64,000 bases of DNA from Epiperipatus broadwayi (taxonomy: Eukaryota > Onychophora > Udeonychophora > Euonychophora > Peripatidae), in the NCBI GenBank assembly GCA_028023455.1, contig JAQFVV010012394.1, positions 22,524,900 through 22,588,899 of the forward strand. Direction: 5' to 3'. This document shows positions 14,001-26,000 of the stretch, piece after piece. The position numbers were made by a program, and so were the translations under genes. Position 1 is the first letter of the stretch. Each line of letters begins with the position of its first letter. Under the pieces are notes generated by a model. The model ran no database searches and was not told the DNA's origin. It saw only the letters and a list, made by a program, of their open reading frames with translations.

Positions 14001-17000
14001 CAGTCTTAAGCCATATAGTAGCTGACGGTGAGCGACCAATTGTCTACGCTTCCAGAAAGTTAACAAAAGCTGAGCAAAATTATAGTCAACTAGATAAAGA
14101 GGCGCTGGCTATCATATTTGCAATAAAAAAGTTTCACCAATATTTGTATGGTCGACAGTTTAATATCTTTACCGATCATAAACCGCTGTTGGGATTATTA
14201 GCAAAAAATAAAACTGCCCTGATCATCTAAGCCCTAGAATGTTACGTTGGGTTAATCTGTTATCAGGCTATGATTTTGATCTAAATTTCAAAAAAAGAAA
14301 GATCATTAAACACGCAGACGAACTGTCAAGAATGCCCAATAAAGCTGAACTACAAAAAGACGACCAAACTATCAACTATATCGATAATTGGAACAACAAA
14401 TTAATAACCAGTGAAAAGGTAGCTAATTGGACTAAAGCTGACCACGGATATAAACACTTAAGTAAATGGATCAGCAAAGGCTGGCCACAAAGTCGGCCCG
14501 AGAGACTACATAAAACTTTATGGGACGTAAGACAAAGACTTTCCATAAACAAGGGATGTATTTTAATGGATGATAGAGTGTTGATACTGAGCAGTGGGCG
14601 GAATAAGATTCTTCACTTAATTCATCAAAGTCATCCTGGGATAGTGCGGGCCAAAGCTCTGGCTCGTAGTTACATATGGTGGGAAAATTGCCATACTACA
14701 AATTCTTAAATCTTTCTTAAATTAAAAAAATAAAATATAGAAAAAATAAATTAGCAGACAATTATGAATAGAAAAATATTTGAACTCAATGGAGAAAAAT
14801 AATTATTGTAATTATGTACTGATGGAACATAATATAAAAAATATGCATTTAATTGTTCTTTTTCAAAATACAATAGATGTAGTAATAAATAGCATAAACT
14901 ATAAATTGGATCAATTTTTATGAGTCATGCTAGTGGATACTTCCAATATACTAAAAGTAAGATAATCACATCACAAAATGTGAACTCACCAAAAATCAGC
15001 AATGTCAAATATAAAATCATAAGGTTAAGTTCTGAAAAATTATTCAGATCTTTTGGGAAATCCATTTTTCTAAAATTCTACCAATCAATATTACGATGTA
15101 ATTTTAATCTCAACCAGCACAAATATTACCACATGTATCACAATTTTCTGTCCTTTCAACACTTTTTATTTTAAAGCCATTATGTTCCCAAAACTTTCAA
15201 ACTTGGAAAAATATACTGACTACTATTAGAGTAATCATTAATTTTTTACAACAAAAAAAAGGACAGGTTGATGACTGTAATTCATTTCTAATAGCTCAAA
15301 CTCATTACCACATTAAATTCCTTACTATTTTATTGCCAATTTAATGTATATCTCCAAGGTTTTGGCCCATATCATACTAAATGCTAAATTTATTGTCATC
15401 ATGTGTCAGAGGATTTGCTCTACGTCAAATTTTCCAAACAAAGTTTAATTTTGTGACAATTTTAATTATTAGATAACTTGGTTGCAGTGAAAAGGATTAC
15501 ATTTTCGCTAGATGATAAAAATCATTGTACTAACATTACAAAGCTTTCTTGCAAATAAGTATGTGCATATCTCTCAGGGGTCCCCAACCTTTTTGCACTT
15601 AAGAGCATATTCTATAATACCGGCCAGGTGGCGGGCACCATTTATTTTTTCAACCAGGTGGCGAGCACCATTTATTCTTCCAATGTAAATTTATAGTTGG
15701 ATATTGTTAATAATACACATAATGTACAAAAAAATATTTATTTTAAAAATAAAATTTTAGCATATAATTAATGTTTATAATTTTACGTTATAAAAGTATA
15801 GTATGCCCTACAATTTGATTACAATATAATACAATAATTTATAAGAAATTTTAAAAATTAAATTTACTTGTATCAGATAAATAATTTTTTATCGTGTTTG
15901 GATAGTGGCGGACACATGTAAAATGGTCTGTGGGCGCCATGGTGCCCACGGGCATAGGGTTGGGGATCCCTGGTATCTCTTAATATGCATAATAGCAAAA
16001 CCTTTCCTGAAGATGATTAGCTGTCAAAATCTCATCCTATTAATTTGAATAAATATTTAACACCCCGAGATTTCAAGAAGACAATGTGATTTATCTTGAA
16101 CCATTTCAACAATAGCACCATCAAAGATCAAAATAATCTAAACTTACCGAGTAATTCACTAATTCATGACTTATCTCCCTGTGCAGCCTTAACAAGAATA
16201 ACCGTAAAAGGTACCATGAAAAAACAACAATATGATAAAATAAATGTGCCAACCTTCTTTAGTGAAGATTCTAAATCTTTTTAAGTTCGCAACACATAGG
16301 TACATAATATTTCATTGGCACACAAGTGAAGCCAACAGATATTAATTATTAAAGGCAGTTTTATTTTAAGATATGCCTAATAGATTTTTCTGTGGCTAAG
16401 CTCCAATCGCTATTCAAAAATGACTTAGGTTCAAAATCTTATGATGTTTGAATCTCAGGTCATTAACTTGAATGGTATTTTTAAAAAAAAGTAACTGCTG
16501 AATGAATAGGTGCAATCCAATGTATTTAGTTGATGAAAACGGATAGCCAGAAATTGGTCTGCAAATTGGATGAGGCACTGTTAACTAGTGTCTTCTGATT
16601 ACTCAAACTTATAATAGATAGTTTTGGAGTATAGAATATAAATCAGACTGCTGCTTCTAATACAAATGTTTAAAATAAGCAGATGCTCCATTTAGCATAT
16701 ACAATTCTTGACAAAAGTATCTATAGTTAGTGTAAAACAGAGGTCACTAAAATATATAGTTGGTAAACTACAAATAGTCTTACAGGTCAAGTTAGTTTGA
16801 ATTTAAAACCTTAAAATGGTTGAATTCCAGGTCATTAATTGAATAGTGTAAAAGTAAATGTGACTACTGCATGTATGCAATAGGCAGAAAGTAATTTGGA
16901 TATTTGCATATGATACAACCATTTAGCATTTCCTGATTACTCAAGTTTATAATAAATGTTTCTGGAAGAGAATGACATAAATTATTGCTCTTTTGGAGAG

Positions 17001-20000
17001 GAAGAAATTATTAAAAAGTATTTTAACAATTTCTAATACAGATGTTAAGAATAAACTGGGAGATTCATGTTATAACGTTTATCTATATATATATGTAATA
17101 AAGAAGAAAAATAGGATTTTATATAAACAGAGATAAACTCTGCCTTTGATGTTGCCAGAAAACTTTCAATTACTACTAATTGACAATCTCCCTAAGGCTA
17201 AATAAATTTTATCCATTGCCTATAATAGTTCTTTTGTTGAGGTTTATGGAGAAAACTTATTTAGCCTCAGGGAGATTGTTGATTAGTAATAATTAATAGT
17301 TTCCTGGCAACATCAAAGATAAAAGTTATCTCTGCATTCATGGATAAAATCTCTTTATTTCTGCTCTTTATTATAATAATAATGCATGAAAAATATTTAA
17401 TAGAATATATATCTATATATGCATAAACAGTATGTCTTAATGAAAAGGTGACTGGTCTTCTTCCAAAGCTGCCTTCAGCATTAATCTCTAAATCAACATA
17501 TATTATGTAATGACAATTTAGCTATTCACCACAGTAAGTTTAAGATGCTAGCATATCTAGATCATGAGTTGCAACATAAATCTGATTGTTTGTTTCATGC
17601 ATTTGTAGAAAAACCATGGATCATCTTCAATTCTCTCCCTACCATCAAGAAATCTTGCAAAATACTTGAAAATGTTATTGCAATTCAAGGCTTCATTACC
17701 ATACATAGTTGGAAATATTTCAAACATTTCAGTAACAGTTATGCCCAATTTAAAACAAAAATTAATATTAGGATTTTCTACAATGGTGTGAAACACACTA
17801 TTACAATTCATGACATAACTGTTGACCCAGACCTGTATCACTTTAAAATTTTGTAGAGGATAGCTAAACTATGTTGCTACATAACACATGCATTAATTCA
17901 AAGATGGCATTGGAGGCAGTTTGGACTAGTCACTTTTTTTTTTTTAGCATACACTCTGTATATATACTTGAGTGGCAAACATCTCTGTCTTATGTAAAAT
18001 TATAAATTTCAACTTTAAAAAAATGATTTTAAACAATCCTTCAAATTCATTATATCTGAAACAGATTTTTTTTAAAACAAACAGTAAATAAAGACATAAT
18101 TACATCCACTTTAGCTAAAGGCAAATACAAGTAGGCGGGCAAGAGGAAGTCATTTTTTATCACCAATGTGGATTTCTATAAGTCTTTTACATCATTGAGA
18201 TTCACAAAAGTTTTGCTAAAATTTCTATGTTCTTTGTGACAAAATTTAAAATTTATATGGCACTGATATTGATAATCTTAAATCTCATCATTGATAAGTA
18301 GGACAAACAAAAATGTCTTTATCACAAAAATTTAAAATTTTGGCAAATATCAATAAAAATATTTTAATTTTACTATCATCATCATCATCATCAACCATTA
18401 TCAATCCACTGCAGGATGAACGACTCTCCAAGTTCAATCCATCTTCTCCAATCTTTAGCTTCTCTTCTCCATATCACCCCAGCACACTTTCCTATTTCAT
18501 CCATCCATCTCACACATGGTCTCTTTCTGGGTCTTTTACAATCTCTTGGAATCCAGTTTAAGATTTCAATTGTTCATCTATTATCATCTTTTCTAGCAAT
18601 ATGTCCAGCCCAATTCAATCTTTTAATTTTTTCAATGAGATCAAATGAAATAATTTTACTATATAATGACATAAAAATAAAATTGTTTTATTTTTATATA
18701 ATTTGTGAAAAATTTGCTCTATTATTTTATTAGAAAATATAACTTTATAAGCTGATAAAATTTTGAATACCAGTTATAAGAATTGAATATTAAATTCTAA
18801 TAAAACAAATAACAACAATAAAAAACCCCAAACAAAATACAACATGACCTCTGTCCACCAATCACATTCAAACTTACAACAACTGTCATTCGTTTTCAAT
18901 TCATAAATTGCCCTATGTGGTTTAGTACAATGGAAGAGTGTTAGATTCTGAAACTGTCAAGTTTTCAGTTCAATTCCAGCTCTGACATTTCCGGCCACTC
19001 AAATATCTTAATGAATTCCCAAGCAATTAAACCATTTGATTATTATTTTAATTTATAAATAAACAAATTTTTAGTTAAACATAATTATATTATGTAAATT
19101 AATATATATAAATAATAGATTCAAATTGAAGTATTTGTTTATTTTTTAAGATTACTAATTATATATGCAAATTACCTGGATTAATTTCTTGAGTTGCTCT
19201 TGCTGCTACTACACTCTTTGATTGCTATTAAAAAATAATAATAATAATAAAGTATTAACTATGGAAAAAATAATAATAATTTATTAAATATAAATCTAGC
19301 ATGTATGGGATCAAATAAATTCCTACTATAGATAAAAGTATCTTTAATTAAACTGATTTAGAAATAAATTTAGCTCGTATAGGAAATAAGTTCCTATAGA
19401 TAAAATTATTTTTAATTGGACTAATTTTAAAAATAAAAAGGAAAAAAAAATCAAAATTAAATTAATTAGGAAATAAATTTCACTTGTACAAATTTAAGTG
19501 ATTTTCTAGTAGATAAAAATAATAAATCTATTGTGTTAACTGAAGTAAAAGAAAACTGATAACAGGAGTTTAGTTCAGGTAGAAACTAATTAAAACCAAC
19601 ACAGTATAAATATATATCCCAGCCAGATTTCACAGTAAAAATAGATACTCCAAAAAAAAAAAAAAAAACACAAAAGAGGTATAAAAACTAGAGAGAAACG
19701 AATAATTTGTTCTCTTTTCTTTCCTGGACTATATTTGCCATCATAAACTCCTGAAGCAGCGGAAGATCACTGGAAGTCGTCATTCTTAGGGTCTTAGTTT
19801 CTGTAGGTAAGCAAGCCTACTAGAGATTAAGCAGATCATCCTGATATTATTATTATTTTGCGAACAAAACTTTTAATAGAGGTAAAGTACAACTTTTCTA
19901 ATTGTTGAACTTTATAGAACTGCATAAGCAAGGGACTCTGTCTTAAGTAGTTGGCATATATATATATATATTAAACCAATATTATCCATGTATAAGGCAT

Positions 20001-23000
20001 GTATATTAATGTGTAGTTTATAATTTGTTTTTTTCTGTATGTATTGAAACAGTAAGATTCGTATTCGAATCTTAAATTTCACCTTTTTTTTTATCGTCTC
20101 TCACCCACAACTCTCTATCCTACCCAAATTTAAACTTTTTTGGTATCGAATTGTGTGTGTAGCAATATTAAAAATGAATAAATATATGTAAAATCTTCCA
20201 TAAACACACACACATTTCGATAACAAATTTAAAGCAATGGATAAAAATAATTAATGTAATTTGTATTTTTTTTTAGTATATAAAAATATATAATTTTAAC
20301 CATTTATTTTAAATTATAAAGTTTGTTATTTATTGCTTTGTTTAAATTTCATTTAATAAAAATTTTAGAAATCTGATTGTAATATTTAATTAAAAATAAA
20401 AATATATAGAGACACACCAAATCCAAATAGACTACCTGGCTACTAAAAAGGCTAGGTTTTTCCTCTCTAAACCTTATAACTTCTCAAGGGGATATATAAG
20501 GTGGGCTTTGGGTTTCCAAAGTAAGTCTAAAATTCCATCAGCAATCACAGTGAATAATATAATCTCAGATAATGGCATGATTTTACAAGTTTTAAATCAT
20601 TATAAATGCAAGCTAGTAGATGTTTCACAGAATTTGGTACTTGACACATCTATATATTCTTGTGAGACAATTCATGATATATGTAGTTGACGATATTAGA
20701 GCTAAACTATCATCCATGCCTGATAGAATTCATCCTGGTATCCATGGAATACCAAAATTCCTGTTCAAACATCTTGAAGCCTTCACAGTCCCAATAGTGA
20801 ATAGAATAATTGATCTACTTGCCTCAGGTCCCCTTACAATTGATCAACTCTATCCCATTGCGATGGTCCCATTTCTTAAGAATGCTATTATCCAATCGCC
20901 TCTGGAGAACCTCAGACCTATTTCGATGACTCCGTTGATTATTAAACTGATTGAAGCAATCATCAAAGATAAAATTCAAAATCTCATTCTGCCCTTTATC
21001 TCTACTTTTCAATTTGTAAAGAAAGGCAATTCCGCAGCTGAGGCTCTCTGCTTATTCAGGTTAATTACGGATTATACAAGAAAAAATTAAAAGTCAAAGC
21101 CAGTAGTTGTTCAACTTGATATTTCAGCTGCTTTTGATTCAGTCAGAATTCCTCAACTAATACATCTCCTAAGTGGTCTGAACATTCCTACAGGTATAAT
21201 TAATATCATTACTAATCTTCTATTCAACAGACATATTGCCATTTCACTAAATGGTAAAATTTCAAACTCATTCACACCTACCAAGTCGATTCCACAGGGC
21301 TCTCCTCTTAGTCCCCTGTTCTTCATTCTTTATATAAATCCATTCCTTAAATCATTAGAGATGAATCTTCCTGGATTGTACATTCCTGGTATCAATAAAT
21401 CCATTCAGCACTTATCCTACATGGATGATGTGGCAGTGTTCTTACCATCTAGAAAGTTCATCCCGAAACTGATTCAAATTATGGACAATTTCACCATAGA
21501 GTCAGGTCTTGCATTTAACCTTAGAAAATATGCTATATGGAGGCTTTTATCTGGAAAATCAATTCCATCCCTTTACAGCGATGCCACAAAAATTTTTGGG
21601 CTTACCAATGAGTCTCTCTCATGGAGCAATGAGGAAATTAATAGAAGACACCATCATGAATTCTGCAAGGAAAATAATTGATTCTCTTTCAAAAGTTTAT
21701 ACTTCATTATTTGCAAAAGCAGTCCTTCTCAACATATTATTGTTCCCCAGAATTTCTTACTATATGCCATTCATTAAATTCTCATCAAAATTTATCAAGA
21801 ATATAAACTCTCTTTGTTCTAGACTAATGTGGAAGGGTAAAACTGTTGCTATTAGCTTAAGAAGAGTTCAGAGACCAACAAAACTTAATGGTTTGTCAAT
21901 GCACTCACTTCAGGTTCTTTATCTACAGAAATCAAATAACCTCATTATAAGACAATGGGATTTTTCCTGATGACTCACCTTTTCTATATATTCATCCTAC
22001 AGATACACCACCTCCAATTAATGATGGTTGGCTGACACAAGTCTTAATTGACATTGCAAAAATTCTCACACCTTTAAATCAAATAAAACCAACGAAACTT
22101 CGTTATTGGGATGCCTATCTTCTTTTGTTTTCACCAATTATCCCAGATCCTAACATTCTCACCTGTACAAACTTTGCCATTATAAAGAAATATAAAAGAT
22201 GGAATCTAGAGCCAAAATATTTGGACTTCCTTCTAAAGTTAAATATCAATGCCCTTCCCACAAGACATTTTCTTGTGATGTACAGAGGTTTTTCATCTTT
22301 GGACCCTGTGTGCTCACTCTGCCATAGGGAGGATGATACCATATTTCACATTTTCAACAATTGTTCATCTCTTCAGGACTGTAGAATATTGATTAATCAA
22401 ATTTATATACCAAAATATCCAATTATCAACACACTCATAGAAGGTATTGCCTCTGGGGATTTTGCAACTATAAGAAGTGCCACTTTCATTACTTTTTGTC
22501 TATGGTTTATCAGATGCATTCTAATCTTCAAGTCAGTTTTGCCTGATCAAAAATTAATTTTTCTACAAAAATTAAAAAAAATCAAAGAAAGAGATTTGAA
22601 GTTAGCTCCTCACTTTGTGGTGAATTCCACATGGAATCTTGTTAATGTTGGTCATTCCTCTCTGGAGGAGTGAGTTTTTGCTATTTTTTTTTTTCTTTTG
22701 TTGTATACATAGTTGAATAAACCTGTTTTTGATAATAATCAAGAATGCATTAGTCAAATAAAAAGAATTCAACTATTGGTAAAAAAATTGAAAGTGAATT
22801 TTTTAAATTGAATTTTAATTAAAGCTTTTGAAAGTTTTGGTGAAAAAAAAAAAAAAGTAAAAATAATCGTATGTTCCCTTTTGTATTGGAAATTTTAAAA
22901 GTAACAGTCGGTGAGAGATAATGAATTAATTAAAAAGAAAAATTCCCTAAAATCTAATTACAAAAATGTAAATGTAAAAATAAAATCGAACAATAGAAAA

Positions 23001-26000
23001 GCAGCTTTCTATATAAATTAAACGTATAAGAATGTATTGATTATCCTCGGGGCAAATGATTGAATCCAAAAATAAAATATAACAAAAGTTAAAAGATAAG
23101 ATCAAGAAGGGAGACCATTTTGAACTTTCTAAGAACTTTCAGTTAAACTTTAACTGTGCTCTTGATCAGAGTCTCCAGATATATAAATTAATTTACCTAC
23201 CACAGTATGTGTGAGTAGAAAGCGCCAAAGACTATTCTCCCCGGAGATGGTCGATTATCTGCCGCGAACCTCCACATGTGCCTTCAATAAAATCAACCAA
23301 AAGGATCTGCTGCTCAAACAATCAGAAAGCTGCTGCTGCTGTTAAATAAATAAATCACCTAAATGCTGGAAAGAGCTGCTACTTCTGAAATCATGAACAA
23401 TTTGCTACTGACTGATGATTTTGAAAACTTCGTATAACAGGTACCTGTACTACCCAAGCTCTAGAGTACTCTAAATTAATAATCACGCTATAGCTCATTC
23501 TCAATATAACTTGTAAACTATAACTTGTAAAACCATATTTTGTAAAACTGAATCTAATTAGTAATTCCTTCTGTAAATTTCTTTAATAATCTAGCTTGCT
23601 TAACTCTATCTTTCTTGGGTACGTATTTCTAAAATTTACATTTTTATTATCTAATTATAGCATGCTCATAATTTTCTAAATATAAATCCATGATTGCTTG
23701 AAACAGTGGATGCGTGTCAAATCCTCATTAATATTTACTTCCATAAATTACTTAATATTTTCATATAAATCGACATGCATTCAATGCTTCATTTATTGTA
23801 ATGCAGGGTCTACTACTTATCAAATGGCTGACATATTAGTTATTAATACTCACCCAGCTTATCTATTGTTTTATATTTTATTAAGTTTTTAAGTAATAAT
23901 TCCGTAAATTGCATTTCTTTGATAGTCAAAAACGTTCTTTATTAAATGTTGATGATGTAGGGCCGAGTTATAAAATATATTAAATCTTAGCAGAATAGTC
24001 TGAATATTATACATGTGTTACGTTTTAGAGACGCGATGACCTATTATAAGCCTTGGATACTCCGGATTCTATAGGATTTAAATTAATTCCAGTCGTCCCA
24101 CACAAGCGGACAAATAAATGTTCCGTAGGGCTTGACAAATGTCACGCAGCCAAGAAGCAATCGTGGCACGAATTACTTGCCCCTGGTTATCTCTTTGGGC
24201 CTACGGCAAATGCCAGCCCGTTGTTCTCAATTCATCCACGGCTTTGCAGTTTCAATATACTGCCACCTTCATATCGCCTTTCTAGACATACCACGTGTTT
24301 CTTCTTATTAGCTTTATTATTCAATGTATAACTCCGTCTCTGCATTAGTGACATAACTCACTCTCAAATAAATGTTTGTCCATAGTAATTTATAAATATC
24401 TTATTTAATTAAATAAATATATGTCCGCCGTTATTATAATAAATCCTCATTTAGACTTTTGCATTGCAAAGGGATAAATCCCCGAAGGCATGCTCTTGAA
24501 ATACTTGCTCGAGAATTTTAGGTAGCTAGATTACGTCATCCAAATAAATGTATTTCTCAATAAAATATAACAGTATTGGAAAATCCTGCTATTGAGATTT
24601 AAATAATCAAATATTATTAGTTAAATGATTTATTACAAACTATTCTAAATAAATAATTTTAAACTATACATCTTCTGTTACATCTTTATTTATTCGATAT
24701 CCATTCCATATATTTCCTCGATTCTGTAAAATATAAATATTTAATATTAGTGTTATTATTGGCTAACTCGAAATAAAATTCTTGATTTTCTTGCATCTCC
24801 CTGCCCACCGTGCCTAAGGAAATATTTACTAATGTAGCATCAGATGCGTTGTTTTGTAGGTTGTATTGTGGAACCAATAAACTATGTTCGAACTTAGTAC
24901 TACGGATAGCTTCGCTACCTAGATGGTGCTGCAGTTGTGTGGTGGTCGAATTCTGCACTATGTTAATGAACCAGACGAATCTGACTGTTACAGTATTAAT
25001 TACTGTGCTGAACAATATTAAATTGTCTTAAAACTAAGTTGTTCAATTTGGTTGTGTGTGTTTTAATTGGGTTAGCTACTACTATTTGCTAGTCACCCGC
25101 AATATGAGTCAGGATATAGCAAACTATTCTTTCAAATATCTGAAAATAGTTACTTCCTCCTTAAAAAACAAACACTATTTTGTTAATGATTTATCAAATA
25201 AAAATGTGAAGATTGATCTAGTAAAAAGTTAACTAGTGATTGGTTCCCTTACTATGCTGCCTGCAGCTCCATCTCTAATTCAATACATCAGTTACATAAT
25301 CAAATTAGGTTAGCTATTCACCAAAAAAATTTTTAAAGTGCTACTGTATCTCGATCATAAATTATGATATGAAATGCGACAGTATGTTTTGCACCTTAAT
25401 TTTGTTTCAAATTGAGCAAAAATGCACTGAAACATTAGAAATGATTCAAACTATGTATGGCAGTGAAGCCATGAGTCGCAATAGACAGCTTGGAGAGAGA
25501 ACAAGTCACTTTTTCATTGTGATACAATGTGTATATGTTTTAATGCTTATTTAAAAAAAAAAAAACATATTAACTTTATTGTGACCGTGTTAAACCACTA
25601 AACATCACATGATCACTATCTCATACTAGCACATAATTTGTTATTAAACAAGGCAAAACTCTCTCCATACAGTAGTCCACCCTGTGCCATCAGAGTAATC
25701 AATGGATGCCAGAAGGCTTGTGCATAAAATCCCTATATAATGCCTATTCATCCAATATCCCCAGACGAGTTTCTGGCTTGTGGCCAGTGCTCTCAGATCC
25801 AAGGCTCCTCACTGATGATAGCCACAAGCCAGAAACTAGTCTGGGGATATTGGATGAGTAGGCATTAGATAGGGATTTTATGCGCAAGCCTTCTGGCATC
25901 CAGTGATTAGATTACTCTGATTGGCACAGGGTGGCACTACTGTATGGAGAGAGTTTTGCCTTGTTGTGACCATGTTCTTACTAATAACTAAGTATTCAAT

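Larger units (their letters stand above)
11160..14709 (+). mobile_element. Ty3/gypsy LTR retrotransposon, decayed and 3'-truncated
   Basis: The order is probable 5' LTR, PBS-like TGGCGCAG, leader with short repeats, gag with two zinc knuckles, protease, reverse transcriptase, RNase H and the first part of integrase. This is the gypsy order. Several frameshifts and stops break it. It ends after the integrase H2C2-type segment, with no DDE core and no 3' LTR, so it cannot move on its own. It lies in the intron between UBA6 exons i and j, in antisense orientation to UBA6. Confidence 0.9.
20415..22740 (+). mobile_element. 5'-truncated LINE with reverse transcriptase and C-terminal zinc finger
   Basis: The reading frame starts mid-protein, with no endonuclease domain. 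RT motifs in order: [32 protein letters not shown] (about 21111), [15 protein letters not shown] (21292), and catalytic [10 protein letters not shown] with YMDD at 21418-21429. Near 22311 a [18 protein letters not shown] finger (CX2CX8HX4C) resembles the L1/Tx1-type zf-RVT tail. The product would copy element RNA at a nicked target. One in-frame TAA (21088) and two frameshifts (about 21670 and 21970-22120) make it non-functional, but it is the best-preserved LINE here. Confidence 0.92.

Noticed and set aside
18313-18733. Two overlapping plus-strand frames rich in Ser and Pro
   Set aside because: They are the antisense of the LINE C-terminus read on the minus strand, which has clear family motifs.
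19600-19820. TATA-like CAGTATAAATATATA followed by a possible first exon and GTAAGC donor
   Set aside because: No reading frame or downstream exon supports a gene. AT-rich TATA matches are expected by chance.
22115-22342. 75-codon minus-strand frame
   Set aside because: It lies antisense to the LINE zinc-finger region and has no motif.
24686-25031. Overlapping 109- and 73-codon frames on opposite strands
   Set aside because: Neither matches a family I know. Left as part of an unclassified stretch.
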